NCBI GenBank assembly: GCA_963920635.1
Contig: OY987299.1
Span: forward strand, 133,917,373 to 133,981,372
DNA: 64,000 nt
Source of the DNA: Pseudeuparius sepicola
Taxonomy: Eukaryota > Arthropoda > Insecta > Coleoptera > Anthribidae
Direction: 5' to 3'
Part shown: positions 12,123-23,973 of the stretch, in pieces
Numbering within the stretch: position 1 is the stretch's first letter
Layout: each line of letters opens with the position of its first letter
Notes under the pieces: model-generated
Databases searched by the model: none
Told to the model about the DNA's origin: nothing
What the model saw: the letters and a program-made list of their open reading frames with translations, nothing else
Program-made: the position numbers and the translations under genes

Positions 12123-14432
12123 ATACCTTTGTACCTTTTTTCATGGCAAGCTTGTTACTTTTAACGCGTTTTTATTTTTCAGTCTGCCGTACCTACATAA
12201 GTATCTACACCCGAGAAGCAGAAACATTGAAGAATAAAGTCTACCCTTAAAATGTTTACTTAATAAAATGATATTTTTTAGGATTACTTTTTAACAGAAA
12301 ACTATTCCTTACCAAAAAAGTAAGTAGGCCTGGAAAACAGTCGTCAGTGATATTTTTTGCGATTCAACTTGTGTGACAGCAGACAAAACAAGAACAAAAT
12401 AATTTATAATTATTTTAGAAGTAGCTTGAAGATAGTTTTTGTCTGTATACAGGGCGAAAATTTTAACATTTTATTTTTCCAAACATTAGATATCCAAATG
12501 AAAAGTACACAGCTTACGGGCGTTCATAGTTATTTCTTAACCTTTTAGTTATAATGAGTTAAATTATAGGCATTAACTTAGGAAGAGAATTTAACAATTG
12601 CAAATAATTTAAAAATAATTTAATTATTTAAATTCATTGGTTCATATTTCACAAGTTATGTAATTTCATTGGTTCATATTGGCACGCGTTGAATTTTTTT
12701 TCTATATAGAGTATACCCGGAAACGATTCATTTTTAAACAATGGGCATCAAAAGTGCAAACAGCTGGACCAAATTATATATCCTTGGAATCGCAAAAATA
12801 CGTGGATTAGACTCTCTTTAGGCGTAATATGCTCCAACAAATCCCGAAATTATGTTTTCAAAAAAATCGTATAATAAAAATTGTTCCCATTTGATGCAAA
12901 CTTTATGAATAGCACTGAAAACTATTTATTAGAAAATAATGCCTATATTAAAAGGTTCACCTGTCACATATAAAATATCCCAGAATAAAACTGAATCACC
13001 CTTTATAAAATATGTTTTTGTTTAGGTATGCAAATATCTTAATATTCCTCCAAATTGCTTATTCTGTTTAACTTTTAGGAGATAATTAATTGTTTTTACT
13101 CGTATATCTATAATCCGTTCTTTATTTGGATGACTTTTTGAACATTGTAATCACTCAATGATACAACAATCTGTTATTGAAATTAAGTTGTTGTTTTAAG
13201 GACATTTCCTAAATAGTAGTTGATAAGTTGTAGAGCATTTAACTCGGAAATTTATTAAATTCTATTTGTATTGAATTTATTAAGGTAAGTTGATATTTTT
13301 GATTTCTACTTTGTCTCCTATAATGTGGCAGATTAAAATAGTATGCACGATACACTTACCCACGGTATGTCATTGCGCATGTTGTGACGTCAGTTGCGAA
13401 TCAGAATTTAAATTGCTCCGTATGTTTTACACAGCAATAGATACTTTTTTATGGGTTTTTGCTTATTTTAAACGTTTTCTTTTAAATAAATATTGTTAAA
13501 AATATGTAGATTATATTACTAGATAAATGAATGAATATTCTGTTAATAAAAACACATTTAATTTTATAATTATAATTTTACAAATAATTTGTTTTCTTTG
13601 CGTTTTAGCTAATCGTATGCATGCAAATAAAATTGATGTATATTTTGTTTAAATTATTAGGAATTTTCTTTTAAAAGACCGTATATTGGTAAACAATAAA
13701 AAAATATTATATAGGTATCTAAATAATACATTTTTTGTAAGAAAGGTAATCCTGAACAAAGTTTTGGCTTCTATCGACACAAACTCTCCATCGGAAAAAA
13801 GTATTTTACAGATGACTTGTTATAGTCGATTTATGTCAATTAAAGCCCTATTTACCAATTAATGCACACAAGCCTCGACACAAGCACAACCTGCACAACT
13901 AAACAAAACAACATAATAAATAGTGAGTAAAATAGGGATCAAATAATGATTCCCTTTAACCATAACAAGGCTATTTTTTTATTGCACATTCTATTTTATT
14001 TGCTGTATAAACCAGGCATAAACTCTGTTGAGTCCCCTATTTTTAATGCTCTGTTCTATAAATAATAATCTGTTTCCTTACCATTTTTTAAATTGATACT
14101 GTCTTGTCTGCGGCATGCAGCAATCCATTTTTTGGCAAATTATTGTCCTTGGGAAATCTATAGTACTTAATTTCCGTTCCCTTACTGTTTCTGTTATTAT
14201 TTGGACAAACGCTGACTGCACATCCCGGCATTTTTGGCCTATTTTAAAGCACTGTCGAGCTGGACTGACGATCAGTCAGTTGTTTACACTTTTTCCTTGA
14301 CACATTAAACTGTAAACTATAAAAAGATCGTAAAACACAACCGCAACCGCCCATTGTTTAGAATTCGTGATTCGCAACTGACGTAGATGCGCAGAGTTGC
14401 CTTGTTTTGCAACGTTTTTTTTTGTATCAAGC
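12123..14432. other. AT-rich upstream region of the P450, no gene seen
   Basis: Short open frames only, none with recognisable features. The region carries no clear transposon ends apart from scattered A/T-rich repeats. The P450 promoter should lie just left of 14433, but I could not identify a convincing TATA box. Confidence 0.3.
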
Positions 14433-14804
14433 ATGGCACACTGGATATGGACCACGTTTCTCTTAGCCATCTCCGCCGCGTTCTTACTCTATAAGTATTT
14501 CACGAGAAACTTCGGATACTGGAAAGAACGAAGTGTGTTCTACTACAAACCGCGACCATTTTGGGGAAACTTTTGGGCGTGTTCGACAACAGGACCGTGG
14601 CCGTGCCTGAACACGATCCGGTCATGAGGAATTTCTTGTTCCTAACGAGGAATCCCAAGTGGAAGGTGATAAGGCAGAAATCGACGCCGGCCTTCACGTC
14701 TGGAAAGCTGAAGAAGATGTTCCCTATGGTCAGTGCGGCGGGTGACAGCTTAAAGGACTACTTGAGGAAGAACCTCACCGACGGTTCGACGGAAGCCAAA
14801 GATA

Positions 14805-15339
14805 CAGGGTGTCCGGTAAGTTCGGGGAAATCTCTCGCCAGCGTGTTGGTGACGTCAAAATATACCTGGTGTTTCATATATTTTTTTCCCCTAAAGTACT
14901 CCGTAACAGAACTACAGGGTCCCAAAGGGGTACTCACTGCTTTACATTTTTTGATTTAACTTTTGAACGCCCTTGTATATTTTGATGAAATTTTGGAATT
15001 TTGCATAGACGGTAAAAACCAATTACCTCATATTTGAATCATGCTTGGACAATGCCGTGGAAGTCAGGAACGGACTTCACGCAATACCCATGGGCTCAAA
15101 ATTTTGACTGGTATAAATTTAAAAAGCCGAAAACAAATTTTTTTAAAGCCTTGAACATTTCTCTTCAAAAAAGGTACTCTTTATTCGTTTCGAAAAAGTC
15201 AACCGTTTTCATGGAAAAATCGCTTTTTTGAAATCCGTAACTTAAGATGCAATAATGGAAACTACCAGAATTTAGTGTTTTCACCTGACGGATAACAACA
15301 ATTACGTGTGACAAGATTTGTCAATAATTTTTATTAGCA
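14805..15339 (+). repeat. Left terminal inverted repeat of the DD41D element
   Basis: Matches 16583-17116 in inverse orientation along its whole length. Its inner edge abuts the transposase ATG, so the transposase promoter must lie inside the repeat. Confidence 0.9.
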
Positions 15340-16479
15340 ATGGAGCATTTTTATACTTATGCCGAATATGCAGACATGCATTTAATTTATGGACAAGCAC
15401 ACTGCAATTCTCTGGAGGCAAGCAGAATTTATGCTCAAAGATTTCCAAATCGCAATTTGCCAAATCGAAAAACATTTGTGAGAGTTGATCGTCGTTTAAG
15501 AGAAACAGGTAGTAAACAAACCGAGTTTAGAATGTCTTAAATCAGTCTCCTAAAATTTACATTAGGTAGTTTTTTACCTCGTCGTGGTGGGGAAGGGCCG
15601 CAAAGGAGAGCAAGAAATCAAAACTTAGAAGAGCACATATTGGATGAAATATCCGAAAACCCTTCTAATAGCGTTCGTAAGCTTGCAGCTCAGTTAAATA
15701 CCACAAAGGGGGTTGTTCATGAAACATTGCGAGAACAGCTACTTTATCCTTATCACGTCCAAAAAGTGCATGCAATGTCTCCGAATGATTATCGTCCACG
15801 GCTTAACTATGCAAACTGGTTTTTGCAACAATTTATAGGCGATCCGAGTTTCACAGAAATTGTTTTATTTAGCGACGAAGCTGGCTTCACGAGAGACGGT
15901 ATTACCAACAGTCGAAATCTGCACATTTGGCATGACGAAAACCCTCACGCCATAGTTCAGATCAAGCACCAACAAAGATTTCTGGTTAATGTTTGGGCAG
16001 GGATAATTGGGAATAATTTGATTGGTCCTTTTGTTTTGGATGAACGTTTGAATGGAGCTCTGTATTTACATTTTTTACAAAATAATTTAAATGATTTACT
16101 GGAAAATGTGCCCTTACAAATAAGGAATCAAATGTGGTTTATGCACGATGGCGCTCCCCCACATTATTCCCGGGAGGTACGTCTCTACTTAACCCAGCAC
16201 TTTGACAATCGTTGGATAGGCCGAGGAGGACCTGTTTTGTGGCCACCTAGGTCTCCTGACCTCAATCCGTTAGATTTTTTTTTCTGGGGTCATCTCAAGG
16301 GACTAGTATATTCAACTCCTGTAAATACCAGGGAAGAGTTATTGGAAAGAATATTTCACTATTCTGATCAAATTCGAAATGATCCTGAAATGCTGTTTAG
16401 GGTGCAGCAAGAAAAAATTCGCAGGATAAGAAAATGTATTCGGGTAGAAGGAGCTCACTTTGAACATTTGCCCGACTAA
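15340..16479 (+). CDS. DD41D transposase, two exons, apparently intact
   Basis: The product is a 360-residue cut-and-paste transposase that binds the element's own terminal repeats and inserts at TA. Exon 1 (15340-15508) encodes an N-terminal helix-turn-helix region (YAQRFPNRNLPNRKTF). A 57-bp intron (15509-15565, GT...AG) joins in phase to exon 2 (15566-16479), which starts with the basic linker PRRGGEGPQRRARNQ. The catalytic triad is D in LFSDEAGF, D in MHDGAPPH and D in SPDLNPLDFF, with 41 residues between the last two. No stop or frameshift is present, unlike the copies at 35.3-36.4 and 53.5-54.7 kb. The ATG is chosen because it directly follows the terminal repeat and aligns with exon 1 of the 54.6-kb gene (both 169 nt). 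Confidence 0.9.
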
Positions 16480-16582
16480 ACGAAACATTTTCTTTATAAC
16501 CAAACTTTATTAAACTATTTTTAAACAGTTTCATTGTTTTTTTTCATTTTCTCGATATTAATGCCTACTGAAAATTGCAGTG

Positions 16583-17116
16583 TGCTAATAAAAATTATTG
16601 ACAAATCTTGTCACACGTAATTGTTGTTATCCGTCAGGTGAAAACACTAAATTCTGGTAGTTTCCATTATTGCATCTTAAATTACGGATTTCAAAAAAGC
16701 GATTTTTCCATGAAAACGGTTGATTTTTTCGAAACGAATAAAGAGTACCTTTTTTGAAGAGAAATGTTCAAGGCTTTAAAAAAAATTGTTTTCGGCTTTT
16801 TAAATTTATACCAGTCAAAATTTTGAGCCCATGGGTATTGCGTGAAGTCCGTTCCTGACTTCCACGGCATTGTCCAAGCATGATTCAAATATGAGGTAAT
16901 TGGTTTTTACCGTCTATGCAAAATTCCAAAATTTCATCAAAATATACAAGGGCGTTCAAAAATTAAATCAAAAAATGTAAAGCAGTGAGTACCCCTTTGG
17001 GACCCTGTAGTTCTGTTACGGAGTACTTTAGGGGAAAAAATATATGAAACACTAGGTATATTTTGACGTCACCAACACGCTGGCGAGAGATTTCCCCGAA
17101 CTTACCGGACACCCTG
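16583..17116 (-). repeat. Right terminal inverted repeat of the DD41D element
   Basis: Inverted near-identical copy of 14805-15339. Only about 100 bp separate the transposase stop at 16479 from this repeat. Confidence 0.9.
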
Positions 17117-17369
17117 TATAATGTCCAGATTTTCTACGGATGTCATCTCTAAATGCGCTTTCGGCGTTGACGCTAGGAGTTTCGAAAACGATGAAGCCGG
17201 CTTCAGGTGTGTATTCATCTGTTATCTGTTTGTGCTTTATTCCAATATTTACAAATTTTCGTTCTTATTCTTAGCCGGTAGATGGTCGAAACGTTACTTT
17301 TCAAAAATTATGATTCATTAATTTATATCGATCTGGATGTTAGGCAGATAAAAGTTAAACCACCCTGTA

Positions 17370-18741
17370 CATAGTGTCTCATTTTGGATGTTTTTGTGTG
17401 TTTTTCTCAAAAATCTCGGTTATTATTAAAGCTAGAGGGTTGCGGTTTTCACGTCACTGTACTACTTTTTTGAGAGGAATTTGGTGGACCAATCAGATTT
17501 TAGATAAGTTTTATAGTTTCCGCGCATTGGTGCAGGACTGAAATTTTCGACTTTTTGGAAACCTCTCTCCTGGCTACAACTTATACAAGGTGTTCGAAAA
17601 ACAGACGGAGATATTTTAGAGGGTGATTCCCTGTTAAGAAATATGAAAAAAAGTTTCTATAAACATGGGTCCGGAAATGCAGAGTTTTCAAGATACAGGA
17701 TGTTAAATAAAAAAAAATAAAACATGAAATTATTAATGTCTTAAAAATTATTTACTCGATTCTGTTGAAATTTGGCAATGTTATTTGTTGTATTAAGAGG
17801 CTAATTTCGCCCTAACTAGATTAAATTTATTAAGTCCAGTGGCGTCCCGGGAGGCACCTTAGCGAATATTATTATCAAAAAAATGTACGCCACTACCTTT
17901 TTTGTAACTTTAATATTTTTTGTTTGATTAAGCATCTAAAAATACAACTTCTTTCCCTCTTGTATTGTTTTCCTATCTCACTTCGTTTTCGAGAAAAAAA
18001 AATAAAAACCGTTTTATTGCATGTCACTGGACAAAATTGGTTGTAGTGTACTTTATGTTATGATATTGGAAAAGTTGCAATAACACTCTTTCCTAGAAAT
18101 GCTTTTGATTATTGCAAAAATTGATAAACCAATTTTGTCCAGTGACATGCAATATATTTAACATCCTGTATCTTGAAAACTCTGCATTTCCGGACCCATG
18201 TTTATAGAAACTTTTTTTCATATTTCTTAACAGGGAATCGCCCTCTAAAATATCTCCGTCTATTTTTCGAACACCCTGTATATATCGACAAATTTAATCA
18301 ACTATTTTTATAGATTTTTTGGCGTAGAATCAAATGAAATAGTTAGTTTTTTGGTAGCGTTAATAGTTTTTGAGATATGAACCAAAGTTATATATTTTTT
18401 TAAATGGAAACCATAGTTCATATCTCAAAAACTATTAACGCTACCAAAAAACTAATTATTCCATTCGATTCTAAGCCAAAATATCTATAAAAATAGTTGA
18501 TTAAATTTGTCGATATACCTATATAAGTTGTAGCCAGGAGAGAGGTTTCCAAAAAATCGAAAATTTCAGTCCTGCACCAATGCGCGGAAACTATAAAACT
18601 TATCTAAAATGTGATTGGTCCACCAAATTCCTCTCAAAAAAGTAGTAGATACAGTGACGTGAAAACCGCAACCCTCTAGCTTTAATAATAAAAGAGATTT
18701 TTGAGAAAAACACCCAAAAACACCCAAAATGGGACACCCTG
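17370..18741. mobile_element. Fold-back MITE carrying a second transposon
   Basis: The left arm starts TA-CATAGTGTCTCATTTTGG and the right arm ends CCAAAATGGGACACCCTG-TA. The arms pair along nearly their whole length, including the blocks 'TTGTAGCCAGGAGAGAGG' and 'GACAAATTTAATCAACTA' and the central fold around 18410. The left arm is interrupted at 17586-18278 by another element. It sits in intron 1 of the P450, directly after exon 1. Confidence 0.85.
17586..18278. mobile_element. Deletion derivative of the 53.3-kb mariner, nested
   Basis: The left ~400 bp correspond to the right end of the transposon at 53263-55268 and the right ~260 bp to its left end. The transposase gene is missing. The ends are CAAGGTGTTCGAAAAACAG and TTCGAACACCCTG, with TA on both sides. 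Comparing with the uninterrupted right arm of the host fold-back shows insertion at a TA dinucleotide. Confidence 0.88.
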
Positions 18742-18869
18742 TACAGGGCCATTCAGCCTCTGCGTCCGAGGACATACGAAAAGTGAAAAAAATCTGATTC
18801 CGTGGCGTTAAATATGACCAAATAAAGAATAGATCGTAACTAAATTTGGTAGATACGCACAATATACAG

Positions 18870-19228
18870 AAACAATTTACATGGCCTGCTGTGATTTTGT
18901 AAAATAGCTAATTTTCAAGAAACCCTAGGTATTAGGGATTTTTTACGACAAAATGTTATTAAGAAAACTTCTTAGAATGAAAAACTGAATATAATAATTG
19001 CAAAATTTCAACGTCTAGGCCTACTTTGATCTTTAGCTTTTCCGCCTTTTTCTCCCACTTTTTTCTTAGAAATGTGTCCTTTCTGGTGTTTTCACGTCAA
19101 AATATTATTAAGGAAACTCGATCATCGTGAAAAAATGAAATTTTGACGTGAAATCTCCAGAAAAGACACTTTTCTAAGAAAAAAGTGGAAGATAAATCTA
19201 AAAATCAAAGTAGGCCTAGCCTACATCT
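18870..19228. mobile_element. Partial fold-back element related to 29840-30511
   Basis: Shares with 29980-30360 the blocks 'TTTACGACAAAATGTTATTAA', 'TTAGAAATGTGTCCTTTCTG' and 'ATCATCGTGAAAAAAT', again arranged as an inverted repeat. The outermost ends are missing here. Lies in P450 intron 1. Confidence 0.65.
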
Positions 19229-19235
19229 TATACCA

Positions 19236-19978
19236 GCATGGGTTAGCATGAAACCTGTTAATATCAAACACCTTTAACAACGAGTGGCGGAGAAGTGGGA
19301 AATTATAGTACAATTATTTTTAGAAAAAAATTAATCACCTTGTTTATAGCAATAAAATGCATTCAATTTCTGATGTAAATTTTAATTGTAAACAAAAACG
19401 TTACATTTTTGTAAGCGTTATAGTTTCATGGCAATTTTGATTTTTTGAATTATTTCGGGATACTTCTGAAAAATTCTTTAAAAAATTTGCTCCATAAGTA
19501 ACACTTAAAGTAGAAACAATGTGTGTACTACTTTAAATAAAATAAACTTAACCATTTAAGGCTATACTTTTGAAGAAACAGGGTCTAAAATATTTAAGGA
19601 AGATAAAATTAATGTTACGCTCTGTATCTTGAAAAGTAAAACCTTGAATGGGTAAGTTTATTGGGAAAAATTACTGTATTTTAAAAGAAGAAACACTTTT
19701 TTTCTACTTTGGGTCTTACTTATGGAGCGAATTTTTAAGTTAATATTTCAGAAATACCCCGAAATAATACGAAAAAATCAAATCTGCTATGAAACCATGA
19801 TACATATATGAAAAAATGCTAAGAGAACATTTTTGTTTACAATTAAAATTTCTTTATTTTTTGCTATACAAGGTGAATAATTTTTTTTCTAAAAGCAATT
19901 ATTATTGTACAATAACCCACTTCCCCGTCACTGGTTGCTCAAGGTGTCAGGTTTTTTGCTAACCCATGCCGTTATAAC
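19236..19978. mobile_element. Long palindromic fold-back element
   Basis: The left arm starts near CAGCATGGGTTAGCA and the right arm ends near TGCTAACCCATGCC. The arms pair over most of 740 bp (for example 'TTTGTTTACAATTAAAATTT' against its inverse near 19385). No TA-flanked CAGGGTG end was found and nothing is encoded. It is part of the expansion of P450 intron 1. Confidence 0.65.
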
Positions 19979-20182
19979 GCGCACCAAATATGACTTAAAT
20001 ATCTAGTTTGGTAAATATTCAATAAAGCCCACATATTTTTTTAAATTTTAACACCCTCTAACTTTTTTATAAGGTCTTAAAAATATATAGTTTATACAAG
20101 AAAGGGCGGCTATTTTTTGGTTTTCTATCACCTGTTGAACTGTCTCGGAATAAAACTGAATCACGCTGTATATTTATACCTA

Positions 20183-22144
20183 CAGGGTGATTTTTTTAGG
20201 ACTACCATCGCGATTTTTTCGCTTATTCTGCGCTCTACAAAAAAAAACTAAGGGACAAAAACGTGGCAATTTTGGACATTAAACCAGGGAAAATAGAATT
20301 TGACCTAGAAAAAAATATTAACTGCAATTTTGTTTTACCATATCAAAGTTATAAGTAAATACGTTGGTAGAAACCAAAAATTAAACATTTTGAAAAAACG
20401 GAACTTGAGTTACCTCAAAAAACACCTATTTTTCGTTAGAAATTTTGAGCAAAAATGTTAACTGGATTTTTTTAGACTCTTTAGGTAAAAAAACTTCCCT
20501 TGCTAACATATGTTAAGAAATTAAACATTTTAAGAATATGGAAGTAACTTAGATCGACAAAGGATAAAAATCGGATAATTTTCTATTTCGGCAAAAGCAA
20601 AAATATTAACTACTTTTTTATTGCAGATGATCATTCCCTTTTACAAATAAATGTAACTTCAAAATTAAACATTTATCTGAGCCGCATGTACGTCAGCTGT
20701 ACTTCTCACTGGTATAGACTAGGCAAAAATATTAACTGTTTTTTTTGTTTAACTTTTTACAATATAACTATATTGAATCATATATAGCGAAAACATTTAT
20801 TTACGGCGCATGCAGGTCAACTGTCATTTGTCATTTCAAAATACTTCCGTTACCAATTTTTGTTTAATTTAAAAAAATTTAACAGGACTTAGTATCCACT
20901 TACAAAGTTTAACAAAAATCAGCCAGTTAATAATTTTGCTCTCAAAGACAGCTTCAAATTTTTTTAAAATGCGATTTCCGGCGAAACAATATATTTAATT
21001 TCAGAACAAACTGTTAATACTTGATTTTTAAGGTAATTATAAATAATAAAAAGGCAGTTAATATTTTTCCCCAACAAAATATTACGCAAAATGTCATTTT
21101 TACATCATTCGGATACTTGCGCAAACGTATCTGTTTAATTTATCAATCTCAACTTTATATACTTTACTTACTAATAAATGCAACCTAAAATTCGCAGTTA
21201 ATATTTATGCCGTCTTTATTACAACAAGAAAATGTATTTTTCTAAAAAACGCCCACATGCCTATATTTATTTTGTATAAAAAACAATTCTGGCGTTCATT
21301 TATTACCAATATTTTGTGATGGCATTATAAAAATGCGGTTATGAATTTTGTCTAGGTTTCGTTATTTTTTTACCGTAATTTCCCTGGCCTACATATAAAT
21401 GGTGCTGAAAAGAAATCGGCATCCATGGCAATTTAAAAAAAAACTCATATTGAGCAAAACTAGTAATAGCCGTGGAATGTTTATTTTAAGAGACATAGGA
21501 AAACTTTTATATTGAAAATTGACGGCACTGAAAAGCTTTGCCCATCCAGGAGATCAGATAGTTTCAGCAAATTACACAGGGTCTGCGGCTCTCTTGAGGT
21601 CATAAATTTTTTTGTATATTTTAGGTTTTTTAGTACACCGCGAAAAGTTGGGTATAGAGTCCCATTTCCTTTTTAATATCGCCTCGCTGACCAAAATTGC
21701 CATATTTTGTTTTCTTGCATATTTTCTGTGCGGCCCAAAATAAGAGAGAAAATCGCTTACTAAGAAATAAACAAAAAAAAATTCATAGCCTCAAGAGAGC
21801 ATAAAGCTTCTTAGTGCCATCAGTTTTCTATACGAAAGTTTTCCTCTATCTCTTAAAATAAACATGCTTCGGCTATTAATTATTGTTTTGCTCAATTTGA
21901 TTTTTTTTATATTGCACGACAAGTTGGCCATGGATGCAGATTTCTTTTGCAGCACCACTTAGCTGTCCAAAATTGCCACATTTTTGTTTCTTACGTTTTT
22001 TTTGTAGGATGCAAAATATGCGAAAAAATCGCAGTGGTAATTCTAACAAAATCATCTTGTATAACTATTTAACAAATGAAATAATACATATTTTAAGTGC
22101 AATGTTTATCATGAAGAAAAAGTGGACATGTTTAAATGACCCTG
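20183..22144. mobile_element. CAGGGTG-ended element in P450 intron 1
   Basis: It starts TA-CAGGGTGATTTTTTTAGG and ends GACCCTG-TA. An 80-bp block near 20198-20275 (GCGATTTTTTCGC, TGGCAATTTTGGAC) recurs inverted near 21965-22050. A second inverted pair surrounds about 21410-21950. Many short 'AATATTAACTG' phrases occur between. No protein is recognisable. Confidence 0.6.
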
Positions 22145-23202
22145 TACGTTCGTTTTATTTTAATTGGTGATCATTTCCAGGAAAGTAGGCAAACATTTGT
22201 TCGACTCCAGACTAATAACTGCAGTCGAACAATTGTCGAGTTTCTTCGCCCCGAAACTGTCGCAACTCCTCAGGCTCAACTTCTTTGACGAAAGTGTCAT
22301 CGATTTCCTAACTAAAGGTCTAGGAGCTGTGATCGACATCCGTCAAGCTACTAACGACAGGAGAAACGACGTGATCGACTTGCTTATCGATCTAAAAGAA
22401 GACCCAAGCAACAAAGAAGTTGCAATTTTTCGCGGCAGGATACGAGACCACGAATTCAACCATCTCTTTCTGTTTGTACGAGTTGTGCTTGAACCCACAG
22501 TATCAGAAAACACTGAGGACCGAAATTTTGACAACACTCGAAGAAAATAACGGGAAGTTAAACTACGACAGCATAATGACCATGCAATATTTGGACATGG
22601 TGGTCTGTGGTAAGTTGGTTTGACTTTTTTTGGAAAAACGATAACCATTTGCGAATTGCAGAGACTCTAAGAATGTACCCTGTTCTGCCATTCTTGGATA
22701 GAATGGCTAACGCGGACTACAAGATTCCAGGACACGATTTAGTCATCGAGAAGGGGTCATCTGTTTATATTCCCATGGCTGGTCTACACCACGACGAAAA
22801 ATTCTTCCCAGAACCGAAAAAATTTAACCCGGAGCGATTTCTGGACAAAACTGGGATAAACCAAGGCGGATATTATTACATCCCATTTGGAGAAGGACCT
22901 AGAATGTGTCTCGGTAGGGTGCTACAAAAAATGTACTTTGTATTTTTATAAATTCCTTCTCGATTTTAGGGGAAAGGTTTGGGCTCTTAGGAGCGAAACT
23001 TGCTGTAGCCTACATATTGTCGGAATTTGAGGTAGAGAAAACACAAGAAACTCCAGTGCCTTTAGAATTCGAACCAAGAGCTTTCTTGCTGCAGTCTAAG
23101 GTTGGACTTCCAATGCGATTTAAACTATTAAATGATACTTCTGCATAGGACATATACCTACATAATTTATATTATTTATATATTTACCACATTCGAAATA
23201 AA

Positions 23203-23970
23203 TATTTGCTCAGTCTAATGTTGTATCTTTAAATTCTTTCTAGCTCAGAAATTTTCTACAAGGTTATCCTACATTGACAAAGATGGCAGTAATATAACCT
23301 AAAAATAAAAAAATATGACCATCAGTAATGAGAGGAAAAAAATACCAATTGGACATTGGTCAAAACAGCATTGGTTTTCTTGAAATAGGGTGTTCAAATT
23401 AAGTTAAATTCAATCCTTTCCATTTTGAAAGCTGTTAAGTTTTGGTAAATTGTTCATAGGAATTTTTTTCTCAGTTTAAATGGTACAGTCGGTCTGTAAC
23501 GTTTGAAAGCGGTAGGTAAAGATTTTATGTTTCGAATGTTTAAGTTAACAGATGTTTAGGGGCACGTTTTGCCAATTTCAACGCAAACGGTTGATTTTAT
23601 CGTTATGAAACAAGAGTACACTTTTGTTGCAAAATGAAAAGATACACTGAAATGATGGACCTGCAAGACCAAAAAAGATAACCTCAAAAAAGTTTGGGCA
23701 AAAAATTAATAGGGGTTGTTAGTTTTTACCCTTTTTTAGGGCACTGCGTAAATGAATAAACTACTCTAAGGCGTCTTCCAGTAAGTAGATTACACATACC
23801 AAATTTAAATTATTTAAGTAGCGCCGTTATTGAGATATAAATAAAAAAAAATCTTTTGGATCACCCTGTAGATCCGAATGACCCGAAAAATTTTATATGA
23901 AAGAGCCCCCTTAAAACCACCTGCCGAACATCCCTTTAAAGTATTTACTATACATTCTGACTCACCCTAT
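23203..23970. other. P450 3' flank, eroded repeat DNA
   Basis: Contains isolated CAGGGTG-like ends ('TAGGGTGTTCAAATTAAG' near 23385 and 'CACCCTGTAG' near 23865) but no clear pairing, and no coding sequence. Confidence 0.35.
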
Positions 23971-23973
23971 ATA

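Larger units (their letters stand above)
14805..17116 (+). mobile_element. Complete DD41D mariner-type transposon with ~535-bp TIRs
   Basis: The element begins CAGGGTGTCCGGTAAG and ends CTTACCGGACACCCTG, flanked by TA at 14803-14804 and 17117-17118. Positions 14805-15339 are repeated inverted at 16583-17116 with only a handful of mismatches by eye, suggesting recent insertion. The left repeat stops exactly at the transposase start codon. The insertion interrupts exon 1 of the P450: joining the flanks across one TA gives an unbroken frame reading EAKD-IMSRFSTDV, as expected for the family. The catalytic spacing groups it with rosa/Visitor-like DD41D elements of the Tc1/mariner superfamily. Confidence 0.92.
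14433..23148 (+). pseudogene. CYP6-like (clan 3) cytochrome P450 pseudogene
   Basis: Microsomal P450 monooxygenases of this clan oxidise plant toxins, insecticides and hormones at the ER. Exon 1 (14433-17206, transposon-split) starts with a hydrophobic anchor, MAHWIWTTFLLAISAAFLLY. It continues after a break with TPAFTSGKLKKMFP and, beyond the transposon, FSTDVISKCAFG. Exon 2 (22181-22609) carries the I-helix motif AGYETT. Exon 3 (22662-22913) carries the K-helix ETLR, NPERF and the heme loop PFGEGPRMCLG. Exon 4 (22970-23148) ends with a TAG stop, with AATAAA at 23197. Junctions are phase-consistent with GT/AG sites. Defects are: a frame change and loss of roughly 50-60 residues near 14565; insertion of a 2.3-kb transposon at 14805; and a frame change with loss of the usual linker before the I-helix near 22410. 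All heme-domain signatures survive, so inactivation looks fairly recent. Confidence 0.9.
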
